Assembly: GCA_051879215.1 (NCBI GenBank)
Contig: JBJELP010000082.1
Location: 1 to 14,514 of the forward strand
Source of the DNA: TWA4 sp051879215
Lineage (GTDB): Bacteria; Bacillota; Clostridia; Lachnospirales; Lachnospiraceae
DNA length: 14,514 bases
Direction: 5' to 3'
Each line of letters begins with the position of its first letter. The stretch's first letter is position 1. A program made the translations under genes and the position numbers. Shown piece after piece: positions 1 through 6,300 of the stretch. A model generated the notes under the pieces. That model was given only the letters and a program-made list of their open reading frames with translations, was not told where the DNA came from and ran no database searches.

Positions 1-781
1 TAAGGATATTTTCCATGGGTTTGCAGAGTTCGATTGCTTCCTGCAGGCTCCATGCACCATTAGGATCGATGTTGATGCGGCCGTTGGGGAACTGTTTCTT
101 CAGGGCACGGATTGCTTCCATTTCTTCAGAACCTTTCAGAACGCCGCCCTTCAGCTTGAAGTTTTTGAAACCATATTTATCCTGCAGGGTACATGCCTGT
201 TCCACAATACGGTCAGGGGTCAGCATTTCCTGACGACGAAGACGGAACCATGCATCACTGCTGTCATCTTCACGGATATAGGGCAGATCCGGTGTTGCTT
301 TATTCATATCACTGACATAGAACAGATACCCGAGGGTTTCCACTTTATCTCTCTGCTTTCCATCACCCAGCAGTTCACACATGGGCAGATCCAGATACTG
401 TCCCAGCAGATCGAGCAATGCACACTCAATGGCCCACTCCGCCTTCACAACAAATTTCAGCTTGCTGATGTCCAGAGACTGGATGCCTTCTCCATCATCT
501 TCATCTGCTTTTCTGGATGCCTTATGAATATTATTGAGAATTGCACGATATTTACCCACAGGCTGTCCCACAACCAGAGGAATGCAGCTTTTTAATGCTT
601 CGCAGGTATAATCACCGCCATGAATTTCTCCGATACCGGTGTGACCTGCGTTATCCTTCAGAATAACCAGATTTCTGGTAAACCAGGGGGCATGCGCTCC
701 GCTCAGTGTCATCAGCATACTGTCATAACCGGCTACGGGGATAACCTGCATTTCTGTTACAATCGGTGTACCTTTTTCCAT
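1..781 (-). CDS. gudD: glucarate dehydratase, 3' part outside window
   Basis: Enolase-superfamily enzyme that dehydrates D-glucarate to 5-keto-4-deoxyglucarate in cytoplasmic hexarate catabolism. The 260 visible residues follow the GudD pattern closely: an N-terminal capping domain opening TEMQVIPVAGYDSML, then GAHAPWFTRN near residue 28, an LLDLLGQ stretch at 122-128, the catalytic Lys-x-Lys pair at K209/K211 (FKLKGG), and the first metal-binding Asp at D239 in DPNGAWS. The remaining metal ligands and the catalytic His would lie beyond base 1, so intactness cannot be judged; full-length GudD is about 440 residues. The start is the ATG at 779-781, preceded by GGAGG at 793-797. One local difference is GEIHGG, where the E. 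coli protein has GEIPGG. The gene is divergent from a LysR regulator that may control it (inference). A related enolase-superfamily sugar-acid dehydratase is a less likely alternative. Confidence 0.93.
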   Translation of the reverse strand, partial: MEKGTPIVTEMQVIPVAGYDSMLMTLSGAHAPWFTRNLVILKDNAGHTGIGEIHGGDYTCEALKSCIPLVVGQPVGKYRAILNNIHKASRKADEDDGEGIQSLDISKLKFVVKAEWAIECALLDLLGQYLDLPMCELLGDGKQRDKVETLGYLFYVSDMNKATPDLPYIREDDSSDAWFRLRRQEMLTPDRIVEQACTLQDKYGFKNFKLKGGVLKGSEEMEAIRALKKQFPNGRINIDPNGAWSLQEAIELCKPMENIL

Positions 782-834
782 AAATCCTTTAACCTCCGTG
801 TAATCAGTTCATTTTGAAGTAAATTCTTGTCTTA

Positions 835-863
835 ATTATACAATTTCTCATATTTATTACCAA
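835..863 (-). promoter_or_regulatory. gudD promoter
   Basis: On the minus strand a perfect TATAAT (835-840) is preceded by TTGGTA (858-863) with a 17-bp spacer. It lies about 55 bases upstream of the gudD ATG and directly downstream of the dyad at 871-891. Prediction from sequence only. Confidence 0.6.
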
Positions 864-870
864 TATTAAT

Positions 871-891
871 ATCTGATTTCCATAATCAGAT
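871..891. promoter_or_regulatory. candidate LysR-type operator between gudD and lysR
   Basis: Perfect 8-bp inverted repeat ATCTGATT (871-878) and AATCAGAT (884-891) with a 5-bp spacer. It contains T-N11-A arrangements expected of LysR-family boxes and sits immediately upstream of the gudD -35 box, the usual place for an activator. Binding by the adjacent regulator is inferred. Confidence 0.5.
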
Positions 892-902
892 TTTCTAATT
901 TG

Positions 903-1042
903 TAACTGTTCAGAGCCAGGCAGATTTACACAAAAAGTGTGACGAATGCTTGCATTCATGAGCACTTTTTCGTAAATCTATTTGGCGGATACGCCACACC
1001 GAGGAAACACATAGTGTTTTCGAGGTTGGCTCTGAACTGTAA
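903..1042 (+). repeat. 140-bp MITE-like palindromic repeat, copy A (complete)
   Basis: Non-coding interspersed element closely matching copy C at 9999-10138, which is in the opposite orientation. Terminal inverted repeats include an 11-bp perfect stem (908-918 with 1027-1037). Internally there are three hairpin arms: a long arm about 920-979 (AGATTTAC pairing with GTAAATCT, AAAAAGTG with CACTTTTT, GAATGC with GCATTC), a short arm GGCGGATACGCC (984-995), and an arm around 1003-1021 (GGAAACAC with GTGTTTTC). It is bordered by the direct repeats TTCTAATTTG (893-902) and TTCTAATTTA (1043-1052), consistent with a target-site duplication of 9-10 bp. No reading frame is likely to be real. It may be a non-autonomous transposable element, a structured RNA domain, or both. 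Confidence 0.8.
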
Positions 1043-1052
1043 TTCTAATTTA

Positions 1053-1122
1053 TATCTGTTCAGAGCCAGGCAGATTTACACAAAAAATGAGACGAATGCC
1101 CACAAGGCTCTGATTTTCGTAT
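1053..1122 (+). repeat. MITE-like repeat, copy B (truncated)
   Basis: Starts 150 bp after copy A with the same flank (TTCTAATTT, 1043-1051) and repeats the first 50 or so bases of the element (CTGTTCAGAGCC at 1056-1067 onward to GACGAATGC near 1100). It then loses similarity. A short GGCTCTGA at about 1106-1113 can still pair with the 5' TTCAGAGCC, which looks like an internally deleted copy keeping its outer stem. It lies between copy A and lysR. Confidence 0.65.
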
Positions 1123-1260
1123 AATATTGTGAATATTTTTCAAATAGCTGCACTATTTTCAGTAAATATACCTGCCATGTATATGTTAAAATACAAGAAG
1201 TGAATTTATGAAACGATTTGACGTTCAGTCGTATCGATTTTACTCAGAAAGTGTGATTTG

Positions 1261-2181
1261 ATGGATGTGAAATATCTGAATTATATACTGGCCATTGCTG
1301 ACCGTAAAAATATGACAAAAGCTGCGGAAGAACTGTATGTTTCCCAGTCCTCCCTCAGTCAGTACCTATCCCGACTGGAACAGGAGCTGGGCACCTCGCT
1401 CTTTAATCGTTCCAAAGGGGAATTGAGTCTGACGCCAGCCGGCGAACTGTATGTGCAGACTGCCCGAAAGGTTGTTGCCATGCAGAAAGACCTTTATCAG
1501 GAAATTGGAAATATCAGTTCGAAAGGACATATCAGCATTGGTGCCACCTCCAATTTCGCACTCCGCATGCTTTCTGAAATTATTCCTTCATACAAAAAAG
1601 AATTTCCCAATGTCACCATTGAAATATCAGAAGTAGGACTTCCTGCTCTGAAAAAAATGATGATGGAGGAAAGCATTGATATCGGGATCGCTTCTGCCCC
1701 CAATATTGCACCCTTCAAAGGACAGGCTTATGTACTCCGTGAAGAACCCATTTTCTTTGCAGTATCCCGGGCCCATCCCTATACGCAAAAGAATACCGGC
1801 GGAACCATCACCATTGATGAACTGATTGCAAATTTCCAGGATGATCAGTTCATCATGTCCAAACGCGGAGCTTCCATCCGCATATTGGTCAACGGCCTCT
1901 TTGATCAGCAGGATTTTGTTCCAAAAATCATCTGCGAAACCAATACCATCAGTACCACCAGAAAAATGGTGGCTGCAAATGTCGGTGTCGCTTTTATCGG
2001 TGAATCCTGCTCCGTAAACCGCGATCAGATTGCGTATTATCGATTAAAACCCGATCTGAAGCGATTAAACGTGATCTTCTACCAGAAAAACTGGGGACAA
2101 AATGAATATGAACAGGTATTTTTCCGCTGCCTGAAAGAATATTTTGAAAAAAATACGGAAAATCCCTACATTGCAGATTAA
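1261..2181 (+). CDS. LysR-family transcriptional regulator
   Basis: DNA-binding regulator of 306 residues, the normal size for the family. The N-terminal winged HTH is clear at residues 1-60 (MDVKYLNYILAIADRKNMTK, then AAEELYVSQSSLSQYLSRLE and LGTSLFNRS). It is followed by a linker helix and a two-lobed effector domain from about residue 88, with the typical IDIGIAS and VGVAFIG segments. The ATG at 1261 is chosen over a TTG three bases upstream because it gives the standard LysR N-terminus; the ribosome binding site is weak (AGAAAGTG). It is transcribed divergently from gudD across a 479-bp intergenic region that holds a dyad operator and two repeat copies. A role as activator of glucarate catabolism is inferred from position only; the ligand is unknown. 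Confidence 0.92.
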   Translation: MDVKYLNYILAIADRKNMTKAAEELYVSQSSLSQYLSRLEQELGTSLFNRSKGELSLTPAGELYVQTARKVVAMQKDLYQEIGNISSKGHISIGATSNFALRMLSEIIPSYKKEFPNVTIEISEVGLPALKKMMMEESIDIGIASAPNIAPFKGQAYVLREEPIFFAVSRAHPYTQKNTGGTITIDELIANFQDDQFIMSKRGASIRILVNGLFDQQDFVPKIICETNTISTTRKMVAANVGVAFIGESCSVNRDQIAYYRLKPDLKRLNVIFYQKNWGQNEYEQVFFRCLKEYFEKNTENPYIAD

Positions 2182-2199
2182 TCTGCCTTACCTCACCAT

Positions 2200-2350
2200 A
2201 AAGCCGGATACAGACAGAAACATATTCCTCCTTTTTAATTTACTTTGCAATTTGATCTCAGATGTCCATCCCGACCCTGACAGATCAAATCGAATCCCGT
2301 AAAGTTTTATTCAATATGAACATGTCAGTACAACCGTATCCGGCTTTTTT
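2200..2350 (+). other. nested inverted repeat downstream of lysR ending in T-run
   Basis: A perfect 12-bp pair, AAAGCCGGATAC (2200-2211) with GTATCCGGCTTT (2336-2347), encloses about 124 bases and is followed by Ts to 2350. Nested inside is a perfect 9-bp pair, ATTTGATCT (2250-2258) with AGATCAAAT (2282-2290). The T-run orients it to the plus strand. It could be an unusually elaborate lysR terminator or a separate small structured RNA of about 150 nt; no known family is recognised. Confidence 0.5.
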
Positions 2351-2400
2351 CATCTGTTCAGCAGAGCAGATTTTCGCCCGGCTCATGTGTCAGCCATCTT

Positions 2401-2940
2401 CTATTCAAAATCATATCTTCGAATTTCACAGTTTTTAACACCCGCACGTGCAAATTCCTCATTGGTCATATCATGAAAATACGATTCGATGATCCGGACA
2501 ATACCATTATGTGCTGCCAGCAGATACACCTTATCCGGCTCCTCTTTCAGTTCATCCAGCAGATTATAGATTCTCTGCGCCACCTGCAGCATGGATTCAC
2601 CGCCTCCCAGTTTCTGTGCAAAGCATTTTTTTGCCTCATGAAATTCCCTGCCATCTCTGGCAGTTGATTCATATCGGCCAAAATTCTGTTCCTTTAAACG
2701 TGGCTCTTCTCTCATCGGAATTCCTGTAATTTCAGAAATATGTCCGGCGGTTTCTGCTGCACGTACCAGAGGAGAATACAGAATCTCATCAATCTGCAGT
2801 CCCTGTCTCAGAATCTCCTGCCCTGCTTCCACGGCCTGCTGATGTCCCAGTTCCGTCAATTCGATATCCGTTGCACCGCAAATTTTATTTTCCACATTCC
2901 ACACCGTCTGACCATGTCTTACAAAATAAATGTGTCCCAT
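2401..2940 (-). CDS. histidine phosphatase family protein (phosphoglycerate mutase-like)
   Basis: Cytoplasmic phosphomonoesterase of the branch that forms a phosphohistidine intermediate. The 179-residue protein opens MGHIYFVRHGQT, giving the nucleophile H9 with R8. The second arginine is R60 (YSPLVRAAETA), the general acid is E84 (PRLKEQNFG), and the second histidine is H144 (LAAHNG). All core catalytic positions are therefore present. Length fits small broad-specificity phosphatases of the PhoE/CobC type rather than true glycolytic mutase, which is about 230-250 residues. The start is supported by AGGAGG just upstream. The gene stands alone, so its substrate cannot be inferred from context; an alpha-ribazole or sugar-phosphate phosphatase role is possible but not shown. 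Confidence 0.88.
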   Translation of the reverse strand: MGHIYFVRHGQTVWNVENKICGATDIELTELGHQQAVEAGQEILRQGLQIDEILYSPLVRAAETAGHISEITGIPMREEPRLKEQNFGRYESTARDGREFHEAKKCFAQKLGGGESMLQVAQRIYNLLDELKEEPDKVYLLAAHNGIVRIIESYFHDMTNEEFARAGVKNCEIRRYDFE

Positions 2941-3002
2941 TATTATTTCCTCCTGCTTTCTATTGAGTCTGTTATTCTGACTCCATTTTTTTTCATTACC
3001 GG

Positions 3003-3030
3003 ATTATACCATCTTCTCACTGCCTGTCAG
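3003..3030 (-). promoter_or_regulatory. promoter of the histidine phosphatase gene
   Basis: Minus-strand TATAAT (3003-3008) with CTGACA (3025-3030) and a 16-bp spacer. A further possible -10 (TTATAAT) lies upstream near 3045. The leader contains a short GAGTC/GACTC hairpin near 2965-2985. Confidence 0.55.
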
Positions 3031-3076
3031 ATTATCCGCTCCGATTATAACAGATTTTCTTTTTCTTCATAATCGG

Positions 3077-3105
3077 TTTACAAAAAAAATAGAAAGATTT
3101 ATACT
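3077..3105 (+). promoter_or_regulatory. promoter of the flavin-fold protein gene
   Basis: TTTACA (3077-3082), a 17-bp A-rich spacer and TATACT (3100-3105), about 50 bases upstream of the ATG at 3156. Confidence 0.65.
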
Positions 3106-3155
3106 GTTATCAGGTATTATCCGGATTTATTAAACGTAAAACAAGGAGGACGAAA

Positions 3156-3548
3156 ATGAACGAAGTATATGAATTTCTGAAACAGTGCGGAACCTATTAT
3201 CTTGCAACCGTGGAAGGCGATCAGCCCCGTGTCCGCCCCTTTGGTACAATTGATATTTTTGAAGGAAAGCTGTATATCCAGACCGGAAAGGTAAAACCGG
3301 TGGCTGACCAGCTGAAAGCCAATGGAAAAGTGGAAATCAGCGGTATGGCAGATGGCAAATGGATCCGTGTAGCCGGTGAAGCTGTTCTGGATGACAATGT
3401 GGCAGCACAGGAGCATATGCTGGATGCGTATCCCAATCTGAAAGCCATGTACAAACCCGGTGACGGAAACACAGAAGTTTACTACCTGAAGAATGTAACC
3501 GCAGCTATCTGTTCTTTCACCGAAGAACCCAAAACTTTTACTTTCTGA
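3156..3548 (+). CDS. pyridoxamine 5'-phosphate oxidase-fold protein
   Basis: A 130-residue single-domain protein with the split-barrel flavin-binding fold, likely an FMN- or F420-type redox or ligand-binding protein in the cytoplasm. Recognition rests on the N-terminal helix followed by the CGTYYLATVEGDQPRVRPFG strand pattern at residues 11-30, then LYIQTGKVKPVADQLKANGK and the barrel strands VEISGMADGKWIRVAGEAV. The length matches small stand-alone members, which are shorter than true PdxH (about 210 residues), so a role in vitamin B6 synthesis should not be assumed. An AAGGAGG precedes the ATG by about 8 bases. It is monocistronic with its own promoter. The actual reaction is unknown; members of this group are often annotated only by fold. 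Confidence 0.85.
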   Translation: MNEVYEFLKQCGTYYLATVEGDQPRVRPFGTIDIFEGKLYIQTGKVKPVADQLKANGKVEISGMADGKWIRVAGEAVLDDNVAAQEHMLDAYPNLKAMYKPGDGNTEVYYLKNVTAAICSFTEEPKTFTF

Positions 3549-3660
3549 TATCTTTCACTTTCTGATATCCAGCCATCTTCTTTTTGCCTGTAAAGTACCT
3601 TTTTTGACCAAAATTGTCGATTATGTATGAATATTGGTGCAATATGGTTACTTTTAGGTA

Positions 3661-3770
3661 TTGATTTTCAGACCAATCTCTATTAAACTATGGTGGAAAT
3701 GATTTTTCACGGAGTGTTCGCAACGAACCGGCACTCAGTCAATAGCGATCACTGAAACGATCCGGTGATC
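3661..3770 (+). promoter_or_regulatory. purC promoter and hairpin-containing leader
   Basis: TTGATT (3661-3666) with TAAACT (3684-3689), 17-bp spacer, is a plausible promoter; TTGACC at 3604 with TATGAA at 3626 is an alternative. The leader then contains two hairpins: GAGTG (3712-3716) with CACTC (3732-3736), enclosing TTCG/CGAA, and GATCAC (3747-3752) with GTGATC (3765-3770), ending 22 bases before the ATG. No purine riboswitch core is visible, so the purpose of the structure is unknown. Confidence 0.4.
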
Positions 3771-3792
3771 ATATAGTGAGGTAATTAAGAAT

Positions 3793-4671
3793 ATGAGCAT
3801 GAATGAAATGAAACCTGTCAAAGAAGGCAAGGTTCGTGAAATTTATAATACCGGTGACAGCCTGGTCATGGTTGCAACTGACCGTATCAGCTGTTTCGAT
3901 GTAATTCTGAAAAATACTGTAACCAAAAAAGGTACCGTACTTACTCAGATGTCCAAATTCTGGTTTGATCTGACTGAGGATATCCTTCCCAACCATATGA
4001 TTTCCGTTGATGTGAAGGATATGCCCGAATTTTTCCAGCAGCCTAGATTTGATGGCAACAGTATGTTATGCAAGAAGCTGGAAATGCTCCCTGTGGAATG
4101 TATCGTTCGCGGCTATATCACCGGAAGCGGTTGGGCAAGCTACCAGAAAACCGGTGAAGTATGCGGCATCAGACTTCCCGAAGGTCTGAAGGAATCCGAC
4201 AAGCTTCCGGAACCCATCTACACACCTTCCACCAAGGCAGAAATTGGCGACCACGATGAAAACATCTCATACGAAGAAAGCATCGCTTATCTTGAAAAGC
4301 ACTTCCCCGGCAAGGGAGAAGAATATGCTTCCAAACTTCGTGACTATACAATCGCATTATACAAAAAGTGTGCTGATTACGCATTAAGCAAAGGCATTAT
4401 CATTGCAGATACCAAATTTGAATTTGGTCTGGATGAAAATGGCAATATTGTAATCGGCGATGAAATGCTGACTCCGGACAGTTCCCGTTTCTGGCCTGCT
4501 GAAGGCTACGAACCCGGACACGGACAGCCTTCCTTTGATAAGCAGTTTGCCCGCGACTGGCTGAAATCCAATGAACATGACTGGGAACTTCCTCAGGAAA
4601 TCGTTGATAAGACAATTGCCAAGTATCTGCAGGCATACGAACTGCTCACCGGCAAAAAGCTCGGTGAATAA
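3793..4671 (+). CDS. purC: phosphoribosylaminoimidazole-succinocarboxamide synthase
   Basis: ATP-dependent ligase of de novo purine synthesis that joins CAIR to aspartate to form SAICAR. Visible signatures are EGKVREIY at residues 11-18, the nucleotide-binding ATDRISCFD at 28-36, the family signature VECIVRGYITGSGWASYQ near 100-117, and the later IIADTKFEFG and GDEMLTPDSSRFW motifs that contact metal and substrate. At 292 residues it is the longer bacterial type. GAGG at 3778-3781 lies 11 bases upstream of the ATG; a second ATG at 3799 is possible. The gene is not in a pur operon here: it has its own leader and ends in a strong terminator. No damage is seen. Confidence 0.96.
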   Translation: MSMNEMKPVKEGKVREIYNTGDSLVMVATDRISCFDVILKNTVTKKGTVLTQMSKFWFDLTEDILPNHMISVDVKDMPEFFQQPRFDGNSMLCKKLEMLPVECIVRGYITGSGWASYQKTGEVCGIRLPEGLKESDKLPEPIYTPSTKAEIGDHDENISYEESIAYLEKHFPGKGEEYASKLRDYTIALYKKCADYALSKGIIIADTKFEFGLDENGNIVIGDEMLTPDSSRFWPAEGYEPGHGQPSFDKQFARDWLKSNEHDWELPQEIVDKTIAKYLQAYELLTGKKLGE

Positions 4672-4704
4672 CTTACGCTGGCTCGATGTTTATAATAGAG
4701 TTAG

Positions 4705-4747
4705 AACCCCCTGTTGACATTCATCCATTTAGTCACAGGGGGTTTTT
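4705..4747 (+). terminator. purC rho-independent terminator
   Basis: AACCCCCTGT pairs with ACAGGGGGTT, with an inner TGAC/GTCA pair, followed by a T-run ending near 4747. A strong stem about 35 bases after the purC stop codon. Confidence 0.9.
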
Positions 4748-4869
4748 CCTTACATTCTTTTTTTCAGACATACATTTTGATGATATAACGATTCATGTAA
4801 CGAAGCGGATGGTTTTTTCGCAGATCGCACCATCCACGAATACATTCAACACATAAGGGAGGAATTTCC

Positions 4870-5616
4870 ATGAGATATGAAGAATCCACCATCGAAGGCC
4901 GCAATGCCGTACTGGAAGCTCTGCGTTCCGGAAGAACAATTGACCGTCTGTTTGTGCAGGACGGGGTAAAAGAAGGGCCTGTCCAGACCATCATCCGCGA
5001 AGCCAGAAAGCACGATACGATTCTCCAGTTTGTAAAAAAAGAACGCCTGGACCAGATATCTGAGACCGGCAAGCATCAGGGTGTGATTGCATACGCTGCT
5101 GCTTATTCTTATGCAACTGTGGCAGAAATTCTGGATGCGGCACGTGAAAAGAATGAACCGCCATTTATCGTGCTTCTTGACGGTATCGAAGACCCTCATA
5201 ATCTCGGTGCCATTATCCGTACTGCCCATCAGGCAGGTGCCCATGGCATCATCATCCCCAAGCGCAGAGCTGCAGGACTTACTGCTGTCGCTGCCCGTAC
5301 ATCGGCAGGCGCCATCAATTACATGCCTGTGGCAAAGGTAACCAACCTGAAAAACACCATGGAAGATCTGAAAAAGGAAGGCATCTGGTTTGCCTGTGCG
5401 GATATGTCCGGTGACACCATGTATCAGGTCAACCTGACCGGTCCCATCGGAATTGTCATCGGCAATGAAGGAGACGGTGTCAGCCGTCTGGTACGTGAGG
5501 CCTGTGATATGTATGTATCCATTCCCATGAAAGGAAAAATCGATTCTCTGAATGCCTCTGTGGCGGCAGGTATCCTCTCCTACGAGATTGTCCGACAGAG
5601 AATGATGAAATCCTGA
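4870..5616 (+). CDS. rlmB: 23S rRNA (guanosine-2'-O)-methyltransferase, TrmH/SpoU family
   Basis: S-adenosylmethionine-dependent methyltransferase of the knotted SPOUT class, acting on a 23S rRNA guanosine (G2251 in E. coli) during 50S maturation. An N-terminal substrate-binding domain (EGRNAVLEALRSG, residues 9-21) precedes the catalytic domain. Motif 1 is at 108-119 (DPHNLGAIIRTA), motif 2 at 197-205 (IGNEGDGVS) and motif 3 at 218-235 (IPMKGKIDSLNASVAAGI), all intact. GGGAGG lies just upstream of the ATG. At 248 residues it is of normal size. In many Bacillota rlmB directly follows mrnC; here it is more than 1.3 kb away and convergent with it, with an accessory segment between. A sibling TrmH-family rRNA or tRNA methylase is the only serious alternative. 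Confidence 0.93.
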   Translation: MRYEESTIEGRNAVLEALRSGRTIDRLFVQDGVKEGPVQTIIREARKHDTILQFVKKERLDQISETGKHQGVIAYAAAYSYATVAEILDAAREKNEPPFIVLLDGIEDPHNLGAIIRTAHQAGAHGIIIPKRRAAGLTAVAARTSAGAINYMPVAKVTNLKNTMEDLKKEGIWFACADMSGDTMYQVNLTGPIGIVIGNEGDGVSRLVREACDMYVSIPMKGKIDSLNASVAAGILSYEIVRQRMMKS

Positions 5617-5713
5617 CACACTCATTATCTCTCTTTGTTTCACCAGACATAATTCTTCTTCTATATTTCGGAATAAAAACAAAAAACAGCCCACTTTTTG
5701 AATGAACTGTTTC

Positions 5714-5742
5714 TTGTACTCTTATGCTGGATATGTTATACT
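5714..5742 (+). promoter_or_regulatory. promoter of the hydrophobic toxin mRNA
   Basis: TTGTAC (5714-5719), 17-bp spacer, TATACT (5737-5742); predicted transcription start near 5749, giving a leader of about 60 nt before the toxin start. Confidence 0.6.
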
Positions 5743-5775
5743 TCCGGAAGAGAGTAACCGTTTTACGGGTGGTTG

Positions 5776-5802
5776 ACCTCCATTTCTACATAGGATGGAG
5801 GT
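5776..5802 (+). promoter_or_regulatory. hairpin sequestering the toxin Shine-Dalgarno
   Basis: ACCTCCAT (5776-5783) pairs perfectly with ATGGAGGT (5795-5802) across an 11-base loop. The 3' arm contains the GGAGGT of the toxin ribosome binding site, so translation should be blocked in the folded full-length mRNA, a hallmark of type I toxin mRNAs. Confidence 0.7.
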
Positions 5803-5809
5803 GATGCAC

Positions 5810-5896
5810 ATGAAAAATTCAGAACTTCTGATGCTGCTGTTTACAGCAGGTATATTTCTCATTGCATTGCTGACGTTTATCTTTACGTTCGCATAA
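5810..5896 (+). CDS. small hydrophobic holin-like type I toxin
   Basis: A 28-residue peptide, MKNSELLMLLFTAGIFLIAL continuing with LTFIFTFA, that is essentially one transmembrane helix with a short polar N-terminus. It resembles the putative holin-like toxin (Hol-Tox/TxpA-like) peptides of Bacillota, which depolarise or damage the membrane when overproduced. GGAGGTGA at 5797-5804 sits 5 bases before the ATG at 5810. In-frame ATGs at 5795 and 5804 overlap the ribosome binding site and are less likely, although automatic annotation may choose the 33-residue form. Its own promoter, the sequestered ribosome binding site and the convergent RNA with shared terminator all fit a type I toxin-antitoxin locus. 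Toxicity is inferred. Confidence 0.8.
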   Translation: MKNSELLMLLFTAGIFLIALLTFIFTFA

Positions 5897-5910
5897 GTTC
5901 TTAGAACACG

Positions 5911-5950
5911 AAAAACCACCCTTAATTTTGACCAAGTAGGGTGGCTTTTC
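5911..5950. terminator. bidirectional terminator between toxin mRNA and antitoxin RNA
   Basis: CCACCCT (5916-5922) pairs with AGGGTGG (5938-5944), with an A-run on the left and a T-run on the right. It therefore terminates the toxin mRNA on the plus strand and the antisense RNA on the minus strand. Confidence 0.85.
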
Positions 5951-6003
5951 TAAAGCATAACCTGAGGTCAACCACTTTGTTGGCGGTTGCTCTTTTTCTT
6001 TAC
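5911..6003 (-). ncRNA. candidate antitoxin RNA of the type I system
   Basis: A strong minus-strand promoter (TATAAT at 6010-6015, TTGACT at 6032-6037, 16-bp spacer) would start an RNA near 6003 that ends at the shared terminator, about 90 nt. It has no credible reading frame and overlaps the toxin mRNA 3' end by about 40 nt, the TxpA/RatA-style arrangement. It also carries GTGGTTGACCTC (minus strand, 5964-5975), identical to a stretch in the toxin leader (5769-5780). Boundaries are predictions. Confidence 0.65.
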
Positions 6004-6114
6004 AGTTTCATTATATCATTGTTTTTAGCGAAGTCAATAAAAATAATATCGTTGTTTGTTGAATACAACGTTGTCAAATATGTTGTCAATTCACTGGTAC
6101 ATTTATTTGCCCAA

Positions 6115-6148
6115 CGCAAAAAACCCGGCAGACCTTGTATCTACCGGG
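6115..6148 (-). terminator. terminator downstream of tRNA-Thr
   Basis: On the minus strand CCCGGTAGA pairs with TCTGCCGGG (one G-T pair) and is followed by TTTTTT, about 10 bases after the tRNA. Confidence 0.85.
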
Positions 6149-6158
6149 CTTCTCCAAG

Positions 6159-6231
6159 AGCTGACGAGCAGACTCGAACTGCCGACCTCCTCATTACCAA
6201 TGAGGTGCGCTACCACCTGTGCCACGTCAGC
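6159..6231 (-). tRNA. tRNA-Thr (anticodon GGT)
   Basis: Reads as a full cloverleaf on the minus strand. The acceptor pairs GCTGACG with CGTCAGC. The anticodon stem CCTCA/TGAGG encloses the loop TTGGTAA, giving GGT. The T-arm GGCAG TTCGAGT CTGCT is normal and the discriminator is T. The 3' CCA is not encoded. It decodes ACC and ACU threonine codons. It is a single-gene unit with its own promoter and terminator, placed between a toxin-antitoxin locus and an HTH gene; no duplicated 3' end marking an integration site was seen. Confidence 0.95.
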
Positions 6232-6271
6232 GTCTCTCTTGTTTTGTGGTGTATCTCACTCACAGTTATGA

Positions 6272-6300
6272 ATTCTATCACAAGAGTAATAGTTTGTCAA
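6272..6300 (-). promoter_or_regulatory. tRNA-Thr promoter
   Basis: Minus-strand consensus TTGACA (6295-6300), 17-bp spacer and TAGAAT (6272-6277), about 40 bases upstream of the tRNA. Confidence 0.85.

Noticed and set aside
939..1124. 61-codon frame inside repeat copies A and B
   Set aside because: Formed by the palindromic repeats themselves, without ribosome binding site or protein-like composition.
2188..2223. 11-codon minus-strand frame with GGAGG just upstream inside the nested repeat
   Set aside because: Spacing is only 3 bases, there is no promoter evidence, and the T-run orients the structure to the other strand.
2200..2350. 6S RNA as identity of the nested inverted repeat
   Set aside because: Length and terminal pairing are superficially similar, but I could not see the long central bubble flanked by extended stems that defines 6S RNA.
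3690..3792. Purine riboswitch upstream of purC
   Set aside because: The conserved loop and junction bases of the purine aptamer are not present; only two simple hairpins are seen.
4846..5694. 282-codon minus-strand frame opposite rlmB
   Set aside because: Antisense to intact RlmB with all three SPOUT motifs; no ribosome binding site and no recognisable domain.
5675..5712. Weak minus-strand terminator (AACAG/CTGTT with a T-rich tract) beyond the toxin locus
   Set aside because: The stem is only about 5 bp with a long loop, and no minus-strand transcript needing it is evident, so it is not listed as a feature.
6159..6231. tRNA-Thr as an attachment site of an integrated element
   Set aside because: No duplicate of the tRNA 3' end and no integrase gene were found in the window.
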